NCBI RefSeq assembly: GCF_050016015.1
Contig: NZ_JBNHEQ010000146.1
Span: forward strand, 32,940 to 96,939
Length of the DNA: 64,000 bases
Reading direction: 5' to 3'
From: Trichodesmium sp002260545
Lineage (GTDB): Bacteria > Cyanobacteriota > Cyanobacteriia > Cyanobacteriales > Microcoleaceae
Of the stretch, positions 28,563-38,473 are shown piece after piece. The position numbers and the translations under genes are program-made. Position 1 is the first letter of the stretch; each line of letters begins with the position of its first letter. Below the pieces are notes generated by a model. It was not told the DNA's origin, did not search any database, and saw only the letters and a program-made list of their open reading frames with translations.

Positions 28563-30119
28563 TTAAGGTGCCCACTTAGGATTAAAACCAGTTAGAGGTA
28601 ATTCCTCTGGTTGTAGTTTCCATGGAGAATCATCTTCTGGCATTTTTGAGTCTAAAGGTAACATCCATAGACGACTAATTTGTCTATTTGTTTCAGTATT
28701 TTCTTCTGATTCCTCTTTGTTAGAAATTGTCACCATTTGGTCAAATAATAATGCTAAACCATCTGGTGATAAATCCAGATGAATTTCCCTTTGATTTGGC
28801 AAAATAACTAAGGGTCTTAAAAAATTTCTCTTAATATCAAATGCTGCAATATAAGGTTTTTCTTGATATTGTGTAGTATCCTCTACTACTTGGGTTAATA
28901 AGCAATATAAAATAGTTTTATTCTGGTCAAATTCGGCACTAAGAATATTACCATAAGGACGAGTCCGTAATATTTCTCTCTCCTCACCTTGATTAGTGAC
29001 AATATATAGGGATCTTGTGCCATCTTGATTATATTTTACCATTGTTGCCATCGAACCATCTGGAGCAAAACTCAATACCGTTCCAAACTTTGGTAAAAAT
29101 ATTAAATCTCCTGAATCTGTTTCTGGATTTATTGCCAAAATAGAAGTTCCTTTCCCTTGTAAAATTACTAAGCTCTTGCTATCTGGGGTAATTAAAAAGT
29201 CTCCACCTTTTTGAATTATTCCATCTTTATTTGTTAGTTGTCTTGCTTCTTTTCCTAATTCTAATACCCAAGGACCTGCATCCGATACATCTTTTCGATT
29301 TACTCGTTGAATTATAATTATCTTACCATCAGGAGATAGGTCAAATTTCAAGTTTTGGTATTTTGAATTATCCAGAACTTTTTCAATTTTACCTACCGGT
29401 TCTCTAGCATCTTGTTTTTCTGTAGGGGATTGAGAATTAACACCAGTTGTTACAGTATATATTTTTTGTTCTAAAAGACTTGTAACTTCATTTTGCCTTT
29501 CTACTGCTGAAAATAAAATCTTTTTTCCCTCTGGAAAAAACTTAAACTCTAATACTTCTAGATTTTGAGGAGTGATCAATATTGGCTGTTGCTCTATAGT
29601 CAAATTAATTAATACTAACCGACCTTTTTCTTGACCTTGAAAACCTATATAAGCAAATGCACGATCGCGACTTTGAAATGAACTTTGAAACGGCTGCATT
29701 ACCTCCCCTTGATCTAGTCCATAAAACCTTTCTTTTGCCTCAGATAATTTTACTTTATATTGATTACCATAGGGAGCAGGTTCTAAAATAGTATAAGCCA
29801 TTCTGCGACCTGCCCAACTCACTTTTCCTGGTAAAGGTGGTTCAATTTTTAAGTTTTTCTCAACCGTAGCATGATTCATTGGTCGATTAAAATTTAGGAT
29901 AAAAGCTGTATCTTCAGCTCCTATTTTTTTATCTTGCCAACTAAAATCTCTAACTTTTGGAGCAGTATTTCCTACTCCTATAAATAATAGGCAAATTAAC
30001 AAACTTAGACCAATAATTAAACTAATAGCAATTCGGTCAAGAGGTTGTCGTAATTCTTGTAAAATTATGTCTTGAGCTTCGCGAAATAGATGATTAATTT
30101 TTTGGCTGAAATTTACCAT
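28563..30119 (-). CDS. Membrane-anchored protein with SbsA-type Ig domain and beta-propeller repeats
   Basis: 518 residues. A single membrane helix (about 29-50, IAISLIIGLSLLICLLFIGV) anchors an extracytoplasmic part. Residues about 53-145 resemble the bacterial Ig-like SbsA (Big_5) domain (AFILNFNRPMNHATVEKNLKI). From about 150 on, TolB/PD40-type propeller blades recur (FDLSPDGKIIIIQ, FAPDGSMATMVKY, LDLSPDGLALLFDQM). No enzyme motif is visible. The topology suggests a periplasmic binding or scaffolding role, which is inference. It is separated from the S9 peptidase gene by more than 400 bp of repeats. The reading frame is intact. Confidence 0.75.
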   Translation of the reverse strand: MVNFSQKINHLFREAQDIILQELRQPLDRIAISLIIGLSLLICLLFIGVGNTAPKVRDFSWQDKKIGAEDTAFILNFNRPMNHATVEKNLKIEPPLPGKVSWAGRRMAYTILEPAPYGNQYKVKLSEAKERFYGLDQGEVMQPFQSSFQSRDRAFAYIGFQGQEKGRLVLINLTIEQQPILITPQNLEVLEFKFFPEGKKILFSAVERQNEVTSLLEQKIYTVTTGVNSQSPTEKQDAREPVGKIEKVLDNSKYQNLKFDLSPDGKIIIIQRVNRKDVSDAGPWVLELGKEARQLTNKDGIIQKGGDFLITPDSKSLVILQGKGTSILAINPETDSGDLIFLPKFGTVLSFAPDGSMATMVKYNQDGTRSLYIVTNQGEEREILRTRPYGNILSAEFDQNKTILYCLLTQVVEDTTQYQEKPYIAAFDIKRNFLRPLVILPNQREIHLDLSPDGLALLFDQMVTISNKEESEENTETNRQISRLWMLPLDSKMPEDDSPWKLQPEELPLTGFNPKWAP

Positions 30120-30666
30120 AAATTTTACCCTTACATTCCACAGATAATACTAGGATTTTATATCATAGCAAATCCACTTGACTAAAATTATATTTCATTA
30201 ATGGAGTAAGCATTCAGCTATTGGCGTTGATAAATGCGTAATGCTTTTATTTTAAATATCTATGAAAAAACTATAGTTGTACAGTTTATAAATATTGAAG
30301 AGCATTACCTAATCACCAACCCCGGAAATGTACATATTTCCCGAAAGCTGATAGCTGATAGCTGACAGCTGAATGCTTACTTAATGGATAATGGATAATT
30401 ACCTCAAGGAAAACTCTAACGAAATTTAATATAAGGAAATCTTCTAGCACTTTTTTTATGTTGAAATAGAAGGCTTTATACCTTAATTTTTGGGGTTGCA
30501 CATTAAAGAATGATAATCGATTTTAAACTGTATATATATTGAGGAAAGAATTATCCAAAAATATCTACTTTCAGATTTCATCATTCCTGATTGTGCAACG
30601 CCTAATTTTTCGGTAAAAAATTCCAAATATTAGCTGTTTAGAGTATAATTATTAGATTTGGTTTCA
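30120..30666. other. AT-rich intergenic region
   Basis: Contains heptamer repeats (AGCTGATAGCTGATAGCTGACAGCTG near 30345-30372, TAATGGA near 30384-30397) and the sequence GGCTGAATGCTTAC-like tail that recurs at 34455 and 56420. I see no gene. Confidence 0.45.
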
Positions 30667-30826
30667 TATCAAATCCGGTAGTATCGGTATAAAAAAGCAG
30701 ACAAACCGGGTTTGTATAAAATACCCTTGTACAGACGTTGCATACAACGTCCCTACCATTAACCTCCCACAAACCCGGTTTCTTGTTACCCCGATTTCTC
30801 GGGAACCGTACCAAGCGGATTTAGTT
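30667..30826. mobile_element. 160-bp TATCAAATCCGG mini-element, TCA target duplication
   Basis: Starts TATCAAATCCGGTAGTATC and ends with a decayed GCGGATTTAGTT, flanked by TCA (30664-30666 and 30827-30829). It is the intact reference copy for the interrupted element at 7599-7890 (inverted orientation) and has the same length as 25232-25391. A TATCATGTCTGGTTGAATA end of the sister family starts at once after the right TCA. Confidence 0.7.
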
Positions 30827-31010
30827 TCATATCATGTCTGGTTGAATACTCATAAATAATAGTCGCTCTAATACTAATCCCCCAAAATAATGCTATACTT
30901 GCAGCACTTTTCCAATAGATGAGCTAATACTAATTAGCCAAAAGAATGTTACGAATAATCAGGATATTTAAAATACTTTAGAGAATGATATTCCTTTGAC
31001 TAAAACAAAA

Positions 31011-31165
31011 ACAAGATATTCACTCCTGAAAATGATATTTAAACTATATTATTCTGACTACTGACTCCTGACTCCTGACTCCTGATTTCTTGACAAGATA
31101 TTCACTCCTAAGAATGATATTAAACTATTTATTCTGACTCCTGACTCCTGACTCCTGACTCCTTG
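31011..31165. repeat. Tandem duplication with ACTCCTG heptamers
   Basis: ACAAGATATTCACTCCT is followed by AATGATATT..TATTCTGACT and GACTCCT heptamers, first at 31011-31092 and again at 31093-31165. It lies about 45 bp upstream of the ArnT-like gene, where its promoter would be expected. The stretch 30830-31010 shows no gene. Confidence 0.75.
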
Positions 31166-31211
31166 AACAGTAATATTTTTAACTATAAAAATTTATTTCT
31201 AAAATAATTAG

Positions 31212-32915
31212 ATGCTTAACAAAATATTGACAAAAAAAAATTTACATTCCCATATAGATTTACTGCTAATACTAAGTTTTCTATTAGCAGCAATTCTACT
31301 TTTCTATACTAATTTAGGAACATTACCTTTACGAGATTGGGATGAAGGAATAGTTGCCCAAGTAGCTAGAGAAATTAGCCGAGAAAAATGGAATTGGCTT
31401 TATCCTACTATTAACAATACCCCCTATTTTAATAAACCTCCATTAATACATTGGTCTATCGCTTTTGTCTATAAAATTGCACGAGTTAGTGAATTAAGCG
31501 CTCGTTTATCTCCTGCTTTATTAACCGCATTTTCTGTACCCTTAATTTATTGCGTTAGTCGAGAATTATTTCGCCCCCGCACCCCGGCAATTTTTACCGC
31601 TTTGGTTTACTTAACTTTGCTACCCGTAGTCCGACACGGACGTTTAGCAATGTTGGATGGAGCGGTACTTTGTTTTTTTTTATTGATGATTTGGTGTGTG
31701 TTGCGCTCCCGCTACAACCTCCGCTATTCTCTCGCTATCGGAATTAGTTTTGCTTTAGTTTCCCTCACTAAAGGAATTATTTTAGGATTACTTTTAGGAG
31801 CGATCGCTTTTTTGTTTCTCTTGTGGGATACTCCTCGACTATTAAATAGTAAATATTTTTGGGGTGGTATCCTATTAGGTATGCTGCCAGTTTTTCTGTG
31901 GTACACAGCTCAATTTTTCCATTACGGTATTGAATTTTTCCATGCCAACTTTTTCCATCAATCTCTCAAACGTATTTGGCAACCTGTAGGTAGTCACGAC
32001 GGACCTATTTGGTATTATTTATTGGAAATTATTGAGTATAGTTTCCCGTGGCAATTATTCTGGTTGCCAGGATTATATTTAAGTTGGAAAAATCGTAATT
32101 TGAGTTGGGGAAAATTAGTTTTGGTTTGGAGTGGAGTCTATTTATTAGCTATTTCCCTGATGAATACTAAACTTCCCTGGTATGTATTGCCTATTTATCC
32201 AACTTTTGCTTTAGCAGTGGGTAGTTATTTAACAGAAATTTGGCATCAATTTCCATTAGATTTAGGATACTTTCAGTTTTCTACTGATGAATATCTCCCA
32301 ACTGAGGGGGATAGTGCAAAACATCCCTGGGGTATTCCCACTGTTTATCATCGTTTGGTCGTAGCTTTATTTGCACTACTAGCTTTAATTGCTTGGGTTG
32401 CTTGTCTTTACTTTGGAGGTGCTTTTCATCTAGGAGAGTCAAATTTGGCAAAACCTAATTTAGAGTTACAGTTAATTTCTGTCGCTGTTGCTTTGACAAT
32501 GACAATGGGAACTCTACTATTAAACCAACAAGACCGTCAGTTTTTGTCAATCTTAATTTGGGGAACATATCTTTCTCTACTAATGTTTGTTAGCTCCCCT
32601 CATTGGATATGGGAACTGGAAGAAGATTATCTTGTCAAACCAGTCGGAGAAATGATTCAGAAAAATACATCCCCCGGTCAGATTATTTATTCTTTTGATA
32701 CTAGAGACCGCCCCTCTTTAAATTTTTATAGCGATCGCCTCATTAAGCGTGTTGGGCCAAATAAAATTCAACAGGAATGGCAAAATTTACCTCAACCCTA
32801 TCTATTAGTTGAAGCATCAACTCTAAATAATCTTCCCCTAGAGAATTTTCAGGTTTTAAATACTGTGAAAGGATGGGCGTTAGTAACAAGAGAAGGCAAG
32901 GGAAGTAATTGGTAA
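31212..32915 (+). CDS. ArnT/PMT-like GT39 glycosyltransferase
   Basis: 567-residue inner-membrane enzyme of the PMT_2/ArnT group, which moves a sugar from an undecaprenyl-phosphate carrier onto lipid or protein acceptors at the periplasmic face. The N-terminus has the canonical acidic pair, LPLRDWDEGIVAQVAREI (Asp44-Glu45), then NKPPLIHWSIAFVYK and SPALLTAFSVPLIYCVSREL. About eleven hydrophobic helices run to residue 460, followed by a soluble C-terminal segment ending near KGWALVTREGKG. Unlike the related protein at 21665, the DE pair is kept, so activity is likely. The acceptor sugar is unknown. It is flanked by repeats and not in an operon. Confidence 0.88.
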   Translation: MLNKILTKKNLHSHIDLLLILSFLLAAILLFYTNLGTLPLRDWDEGIVAQVAREISREKWNWLYPTINNTPYFNKPPLIHWSIAFVYKIARVSELSARLSPALLTAFSVPLIYCVSRELFRPRTPAIFTALVYLTLLPVVRHGRLAMLDGAVLCFFLLMIWCVLRSRYNLRYSLAIGISFALVSLTKGIILGLLLGAIAFLFLLWDTPRLLNSKYFWGGILLGMLPVFLWYTAQFFHYGIEFFHANFFHQSLKRIWQPVGSHDGPIWYYLLEIIEYSFPWQLFWLPGLYLSWKNRNLSWGKLVLVWSGVYLLAISLMNTKLPWYVLPIYPTFALAVGSYLTEIWHQFPLDLGYFQFSTDEYLPTEGDSAKHPWGIPTVYHRLVVALFALLALIAWVACLYFGGAFHLGESNLAKPNLELQLISVAVALTMTMGTLLLNQQDRQFLSILIWGTYLSLLMFVSSPHWIWELEEDYLVKPVGEMIQKNTSPGQIIYSFDTRDRPSLNFYSDRLIKRVGPNKIQQEWQNLPQPYLLVEASTLNNLPLENFQVLNTVKGWALVTREGKGSNW

Positions 32916-33025
32916 TTGATAATTGATTATTGATAATGAAAACTATCTCTAATTATAAATTTAAGTAGGTCGGCATAAATAAAGGTTAGGGACTAGCAAA
33001 AAAATAGACTACCAGCTAATTTATA

Positions 33026-33116
33026 GAGTAGAGATTGCGTCGGCTAGGTTGACTGTTTCCGATTAAGGTTGAGTCTAATATCACCGCCTCGTTTCGGACA
33101 GACACAGGCTTTTTTT
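33026..33116 (+). ncRNA. Candidate small RNA ending in an intrinsic terminator
   Basis: A GC-richer block stands out in AT-rich surroundings. It contains complementary segments (TCGG/CCGA, GACTG/GAGTC) and ends in a hairpin-like GCCTCGTTTC..GACACAGGC (33086-33109) followed by T7 (33110-33116). No reading frame of note. This is pattern-based only; I cannot name a family. Confidence 0.3.
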
Positions 33117-33158
33117 ATTTATTAATAATTGGTACTTTATTAAGTTGCAAATCCCTTA

Positions 33159-33259
33159 CAGCGGTTTTCATTTCACTAGACCACAGTAGGGACGTTGCAT
33201 GCAACGTCCCTACGGGGTTTTGGTTATGGCGATGTGCTTCATCAATCTGAAAAGCGCTG
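33159..33259. mobile_element. 101-bp TA-type mini-element, copy 4
   Basis: Clean copy: CAGCGGTTTTCA..TGAAAAGCGCTG, TA on both sides (33157-33158, 33260-33261), central palindrome GGGACGTTGC|GCAACGTCCC around ATGC-type symmetry. It serves as the reference for the family. The following 33260-33492 holds an inverted copy of the TTAAAAAGCCTAAAAC repeat (about 33384-33475) and no gene. Confidence 0.88.
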
Positions 33260-33492
33260 TAAAATAAAAAATCTGAAAAATAATCCAGAAGCCAATTTTC
33301 AAGATATTCTGACTATTTTGAATTTCCATTGCTATTGTACGGATAATTCAACCTACTTACAAATACTAGATTTTTGAGAGTTTTAGAGTGAAAATCTGGC
33401 ACTTTTTTAGACCTTAAAAAGCCTAAAACCTTTGTCTGTCGATGCTTTGAAAATTAATCAGCAAGCTCTAATTATCAATTATCAATTATCCA

Positions 33493-34149
33493 TTATCCAT
33501 TATTCATTATCAATGCTTTTTCCATTAAAATACAGTTTTGATGCTCCTTGATTTCCTCAAATACTTTAACCCCTTTATATTCATAAGTCTGATAATCTAA
33601 AGAAACTCTATCCTCAAAACCATACTTCCGACAAATATGCTGCGATATATTTCCACTAGCTTCTACTATTGCTTTGGAAAATCCTGCTTGAGTTGCCATC
33701 TTGAGATTATTTTCAACTAATTTATTGCCAATTTTTCTGCCTCTATATTTTTCTCTAGCTCCTAATAAAAAGATATGAAATATCTTGCTATTGACGAGTT
33801 TTTTTTCCATCTCGTACTGCTCATGTAGCTCTTTTAAAACTTGGGAAAAAACTTCAAATTTTTGAGGAATATTTTTATGTACTTCTTCCTCTGACTCATT
33901 TGATAAATGCTCTGAAATAATAAACCCTGCTACTTCTGAAGTAGCAGGATCTTTAGCAACATGAGATAATCCTTCTGCCACAGCTTTTTGGCAAATCATC
34001 TCAGCAAAAGGATATAACTCACTAGGTGTAACTTGAAGTGCTTTTGACATAGGTTCTGCACTAGGAAATACATCAACCAAACAATTAATTGTTTGTTCTA
34101 TATCTTTTTCCTGTAAAATTTCATATACAATTTCATTTTCTTCCAACAT
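33493..34149 (-). CDS. GNAT family N-acetyltransferase
   Basis: 218 residues with the Gcn5-related fold. The acetyl-CoA binding motif is GAREKYRGRKIGNKLVENNL, preceded by the beta-4 strand IFHIFLLG and followed by FSKAIVEASGNISQHICRKYGFE, a standard GNAT C-terminal half. The N-terminal part (PSAEPMSKALQVTPSE and YPFAEMICQKA) resembles GNATs of the arylalkylamine-acetyltransferase-like type; the acceptor is unknown. The last residues (IMNNG-stop) are encoded by TAATGGATAATGG-type heptamer repeats, so the natural C-terminus may have been lost or extended. No functional neighbours. Confidence 0.82.
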   Translation of the reverse strand: MLEENEIVYEILQEKDIEQTINCLVDVFPSAEPMSKALQVTPSELYPFAEMICQKAVAEGLSHVAKDPATSEVAGFIISEHLSNESEEEVHKNIPQKFEVFSQVLKELHEQYEMEKKLVNSKIFHIFLLGAREKYRGRKIGNKLVENNLKMATQAGFSKAIVEASGNISQHICRKYGFEDRVSLDYQTYEYKGVKVFEEIKEHQNCILMEKALIMNNG

Positions 34150-34574
34150 AAATATACTAACTCATCAAATAAAGTTTATTGAGTCCTTACAAAACAATTC
34201 ATTGGAATACAAAAAATATTTTGGTAATCAGCAATAACCAATCATAAAATCTAAGCATTTCCTGCGGAATGCGGAGCTAACAGCTATTAGCTTGTCAGCT
34301 CTTCCTGCGGAATGCTACGCAAACAGCAATAAAACCCTGATTTTAAGGAGAGATTTTAACGGATATAGACTTTAACAACTTTTGTAGTAAGGTTTAATTC
34401 TGGCTTAATTAATACAGCTTTAAATTCACACCAAAAGCAATAGCTGTTAGCTGACGGCTGAATGCTTACCATAAAATACTTTAAGGTTACTTTAAAAACT
34501 GTGGTTTATCAATTTTAAAACTGCTGTAAGTCCTATCCTTATAATTCTTTAAAAAAATAGTATAAATTCAATAA
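34150..34574. other. Intergenic region with short palindromes
   Basis: Contains TTCCTGCGGAATGC motifs (34259-34271 and 34305-34317), one of a window-wide family of GGAATGC/GCATTCC repeats, plus AGCTGTTAGCTGACGGCTGAATGCTTAC near 34442. No gene found. Confidence 0.45.
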
Positions 34575-34973
34575 CTACTGACTCTTTTGATTATCAAACA
34601 ATTCTTTTTCTTGCACCCACTCTAATACTCCATCAAATATACCCAACCTAAAATCATACCTACTTAAAGCAGCGATCGCTCCCCCAAAAAATATTGCACT
34701 ACTAATCACGGCAACTATTGGTAAATACTGGCGAGTCAAATCACGGCGTAACCTTGCCAAAGGTCTACTTTGCTGTCTAAGCATTTGTCCAATATCTAGT
34801 TGTTGGATTGCTAAGGGGTCTCTGACATAATGGCCACTCCAACTTATTACTATATGGGAATGACAATATGGACAGGTAAATAGCCCATTAAACATTTCTA
34901 CCGATTCTGCAACACTGTGACGATTGCAAATTGGGCAGGTAACATAATTACTTTTAGATGTGGGAGCGTTCAT
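34575..34973 (-). CDS. Small zinc-ribbon membrane protein
   Basis: 132 residues. An N-terminal zinc ribbon is formed by Cys13-x2-Cys16 and Cys34-x2-Cys37 (CPICNRH, CPYCHSH). It is followed by an amphipathic linker and one membrane helix at about 82-104 (YLPIVAVISSAIFFGGAIAAL). This layout suggests a membrane-tethered metal- or nucleic-acid-binding protein; no specific family is recalled beyond conserved cyanobacterial hypothetical proteins. It shares direction with surE upstream, but 128 bp separate them, so co-transcription is only possible. Confidence 0.75.
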   Translation of the reverse strand: MNAPTSKSNYVTCPICNRHSVAESVEMFNGLFTCPYCHSHIVISWSGHYVRDPLAIQQLDIGQMLRQQSRPLARLRRDLTRQYLPIVAVISSAIFFGGAIAALSRYDFRLGIFDGVLEWVQEKELFDNQKSQ

Positions 34974-35101
34974 ATTTGTTTTTGAGAAATCAACGACAAT
35001 TATTACCAGTTAGAGAGCTAAAGTTTTTCGATCTGGAATCTGAAATATCTTGCTTATTCTTTAATATAGTGTAGCCTTATTTTCTATTCTATTAGTGTTA
35101 A

Positions 35102-35905
35102 CTATTCACGAAAATTATCAATTTTCCACTTTTGTAGATTGCCCAATTGTTTACCATAAGTTAGATTGTATTGCAAGGGGGTAATTGTAATATATTTTTC
35201 ACGGATTGCTTGAATATCTGTTGGTAATTTTTCTACTGAGGTTTCATTGTTAGTTTCTTCTACATCTTCCTGCAATTCTCCAGCTAGCCAATAGTAGGTT
35301 TTGCCTCGCGGATCGACTCGTTTTTCAAAGATATCTATGTATCTACGGATTCCTTGACGGGTAATTTTTACTCCTGCTATTTCTGTTTCTTTGACTGCTG
35401 GAATATTTACATTTAGTAACATTAAATTTTGTAAAGGTTGGTTTTCTATTTTCTGCACGAAACTTTGAGCAAAATTGACAGCAACTTCAAATTCTCTAGA
35501 AGTGTAACTGCCTAAACTCAAGGCAATGCTAGGAATATTTTCAACTATTCCTTCCATAGCAGCAGAAACAGTACCAGAATATAAAATATCTGTTCCTAAG
35601 TTTGGGCCATGATTAATTCCTGCTAATACTAAATCTGGTTTAGTTTCTAATAAGCCAAATAGGGCTAACTTTACACAGTCAGAAGGAGTACCAGAACAAG
35701 CCCAAGCTGTTATCCGATCATCAAAAATTGATTTGACAATTTCGGCCCGAATTGGTTGATATAATGTTAAACTGTGACCTGTGGCTGACCGTTCTTTGTC
35801 AGGACAAACAACAATAACTTCATGGCCTACTGCTGCTAAACCATTAGCCAAACTCCGGATACCTTCGGCAAAAATGCCGTCGTCGTTACTAACTAATATT
35901 TTCAT
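35102..35905 (-). CDS. surE: 5'/3'-nucleotidase SurE
   Basis: Metal-dependent nucleoside-monophosphate phosphatase, cytosolic, 267 residues. MKILVSNDDGIFAEGI carries the metal-binding Asp8-Asp9. PDKERSATGHSLT provides Ser40, and AGINHGPNLGTDILYSGTVSAAMEG provides Asn98 and the rest of the active site. The whole family signature is intact and the length is normal. Upstream sequence is full of GGGAACAGGG heptamers, and no Shine-Dalgarno is clear. pheS is divergent and about 900 bp away. Confidence 0.96.
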   Translation of the reverse strand: MKILVSNDDGIFAEGIRSLANGLAAVGHEVIVVCPDKERSATGHSLTLYQPIRAEIVKSIFDDRITAWACSGTPSDCVKLALFGLLETKPDLVLAGINHGPNLGTDILYSGTVSAAMEGIVENIPSIALSLGSYTSREFEVAVNFAQSFVQKIENQPLQNLMLLNVNIPAVKETEIAGVKITRQGIRRYIDIFEKRVDPRGKTYYWLAGELQEDVEETNNETSVEKLPTDIQAIREKYITITPLQYNLTYGKQLGNLQKWKIDNFRE

Positions 35906-36817
35906 TTTTTTAAGGGAACAGGGAACAGGGTATAGGGAACAGGGTATAGGGAAAAATTATTCTTCAGTCTTGATTTTTGTCTATTGCTAAACTTTCTAGT
36001 CCCCTACCTAGCAAAAAACTTAATGTAGCAATACTTTTTAAAACTGGTATTACCTAATATATATCTTCATATGATAAATTGACTTATGTTCAAGGGAATA
36101 GGGAATAGGGAATAGGGAATAGGGAAAAATCAGTTGGGTGAGGGGAGGAGTCAGCAGAATTATAGAGGAGATAGAAGGAAGAATTGTCAAAGTGATGTTT
36201 CTGCCCAACTCTTGCGTAATATAGAATCCTCTTGAATAGTCGTCATTGCGACGATAGGAAACAATCTCCTAAATATAAGAGATTGCTATCTGTTCCGGAA
36301 TGCTCCGCAAACCTTCCACTCCGTTCCAGTCGGAATGACTTGGATATACTAACTAAGGTTTGCGCTCAAAAGTCTTTTCTTAAGGAGGAGGAGTCAGGAG
36401 AAAATGGGAGTTATACAGTAGGTAGTCAAAAGGATAGTTCCTTAATTTTTCTACCATAGTGAGCAAAAAATACTAACTTTTTGAACCTGAGCAACTTAAA
36501 AGCTGGCACTTTTTCAGGACTTAAAAAGCCTAAAACTTTTATATTTGAAGGCTCTTATATTTAATCAAATAATTATCAGGATTTGATATAAAATACTCAC
36601 TTTTTGCAGCTCTATCGACCAAAAAGCTGACACTTTTTAAGCCCTTAAAAAGCATAAAACTTTTATCTTTCAATGCTTTCAGGTTTAATCAGCCAGCCCT
36701 AATTAAGAACAATCATATAGATAGAATATCTATTCCAATGATAAAATCAGACTGCAAATTATAATTTGTATTCAACCTGCGCAAAAATAAAAGTATTGTA
36801 AATATTATTCACCCATT
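35906..36817. repeat. Repeat-rich region between surE and pheS
   Basis: Holds GGGAACAGGG/GGGTATAGGG heptamers (about 35907-35952), GGGAATA heptamers (about 36094-36126), a degenerate TATAGAATCC mini-element starting near 36221, and two adjacent copies of the roughly 110-bp TTAAAAAGCCTAAAAC repeat (about 36461-36580 and 36590-36710). No gene is supported. Confidence 0.6.
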
Positions 36818-37813
36818 ATGCAGATAAGTGATATAGAAACCCAATTAGAAGAATTACGCCAAGCAGCAACAGAAGCGATCGCCATAGCAGAAAGTCTAGA
36901 AAATTTAGAAGATTTGCGGATTAGTTATCTAGGCAAAAAAGGTCAAGTGTCCAAAATTCTCGGTGCAATGGGTAAACTCAGTCCAGAGGAACGACCAAAA
37001 GTAGGAGCGATCGCCAATGAAGTTAAACAAGCTATCCAAACCAACCTAGACGAAAAACGTAGCAGTTTACAAGCAGCGGAAATTGCAGCCCAACTTCAAG
37101 CGGAAACTTTAGATGTTAGTATGCCAGGGGTAAACCGCTCCCAGGGAAAAATTCACCCTCTGAATGGCCTCATTGACCGTGCCCTTGACATTTTCGTTGG
37201 TTTAGGGTATACAATCTCCACAGGTCCAGAAATGGAAAGTGACTACTATAACTTTGAAGCTCTGAATACTCCGCCAGACCACCCCGCGAGAGATATGCAG
37301 GATACCTTTTACCTACCAGACGGAAATTTAATGCGGACTCATACCTCATCAGTCCAGATCCGCTACATGGAAAAACATGAACCTCCCATCCGAGTTGTTG
37401 CTCCTGGTCGTGTTTATCGTCGGGATACTGTAGATGCAACCCATGCTGCAGTTTTCCATCAACTTGAACTTTTGGCAGTAGATGAAGGATTAAGATTTTC
37501 TGACCTCAAAGGAACTATTAAAGAATTCCTCCGACAAATGTTTGGAGATTTACCAATTCGTTTCCGCGCTAGTTATTTCCCATTTACCGAACCTTCAGCA
37601 GAAGTAGATTTACAATGGAATGGCAAATGGTTAGAAGTATTAGGTTGTGGGATGGTAGACCCCAATGTTTTACAAGCAGTAGGTTACGATCCGGAAAAAT
37701 ATACAGGTTTTGCAGCAGGTTTTGGGGTAGAAAGATTTGCTATGGTGCTACACCAAATTGATGATATTCGACGAGTTTATGCTAGTGACTTACGCTTTTT
37801 ACAGCAGTTTTAA
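36818..37813 (+). CDS. pheS: Phenylalanyl-tRNA synthetase alpha subunit
   Basis: Class II aminoacyl-tRNA synthetase catalytic subunit, 331 residues, acting as alpha2-beta2 with PheT (not in this window). The N-terminal coiled-coil (1-85) is followed by HPLNGLIDRALDIFVGLGYT, RTHTSSVQIRYM, motif 2 at VVAPGRVYRRDTVDATHAAVFHQ, and motif 3 at GFAAGFGVERFAMVLHQ (Arg306). All hallmarks are intact. The ATG at 36818 has no obvious Shine-Dalgarno. Codon use agrees with the other housekeeping genes here. Confidence 0.97.
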   Translation: MQISDIETQLEELRQAATEAIAIAESLENLEDLRISYLGKKGQVSKILGAMGKLSPEERPKVGAIANEVKQAIQTNLDEKRSSLQAAEIAAQLQAETLDVSMPGVNRSQGKIHPLNGLIDRALDIFVGLGYTISTGPEMESDYYNFEALNTPPDHPARDMQDTFYLPDGNLMRTHTSSVQIRYMEKHEPPIRVVAPGRVYRRDTVDATHAAVFHQLELLAVDEGLRFSDLKGTIKEFLRQMFGDLPIRFRASYFPFTEPSAEVDLQWNGKWLEVLGCGMVDPNVLQAVGYDPEKYTGFAAGFGVERFAMVLHQIDDIRRVYASDLRFLQQF

Positions 37814-37979
37814 CTATAGCAATCCGCGCTTATGTTGTAATATTTTACCGTAGGGGTTTGGTCTCCAAACCCTCCCCTTTTAAACTGAAATGACCCTAGG
37901 GGTTTAGTCTCCTTTCCCCAAGCGCAAATGGAATTTGGTAACCAAAGTCCTACAGTTTTTTTCACCGATAATTTCATAT

Positions 37980-38473
37980 TTTTATAGCTTTATTTGAAGG
38001 GAGTGAAGGCTCAATCATTTTTCCTTTTTTTCAACATTTACTCCTTCTTCCCTTTTCCTTCTTCCNNNNNNNNNNNNNNNNNNNNNNNNNNNNNNNNNNN
38101 NNNNNNNNNNNNNNNNNNNNNNNNNNNNNNNNNNNNNNNNNNNNNNNNNNNNNNNNNNNNNNNNNTCAATCATTTTTCCTTTTTTTCAACATTTACTCCT
38201 TCTTCCCTTTTCCTTCTTCCTTCTGAAATATGCGTCAATTTGCCATAGCTTTATTTGAAGGGAGTGAAGACTCAATCATTTTTCCTTTTTTCAACATTTA
38301 CTCCTTCTTCCTTTAACTGATAACTGAAATGACCGTAGGGTTTTTTTCACCGATAATTTCATATTTTTATAGCTTTATTTGAAGGGAGTGAAGGCTCAAT
38401 CATTTTTCCTTTTTTTCAACATTTACTCCTTCTTCCCTTTTCCTTCTTCCCTTTTCCTTCTTCCTTCTGAAAT
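37980..38473. repeat. Tandem repeat array that includes the start of the SH3 gene, with a scaffold gap
   Basis: Four copies of TAGCTTTATTTGAAGGGAGTG..TCAATCATTTTTCC..CAACATTTACTCC begin at about 37985, inside the gap (resuming 38166), 38244 and 38374. Two of them end in TTCTGAAATATGCGTCAAT, which in the last copy contains the real start codon of the SH3 protein (38474) and in an earlier copy an ATG at 38230 with a 28-codon frame. Expansion and contraction would move promoter and start region together. Confidence 0.8.
38066..38165. other. Scaffold gap (100 N) in tandem repeat
   Basis: Exactly 100 N flanked by the same repeat unit on both sides, so repeat copies have probably been lost from the assembly. 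Confidence 0.95.

Noticed and set aside
33195..33377. 60-codon open frame over the mini-element
   Set aside because: It begins inside the central palindrome of a 101-bp mini-element and ends in AT-rich repeat DNA.
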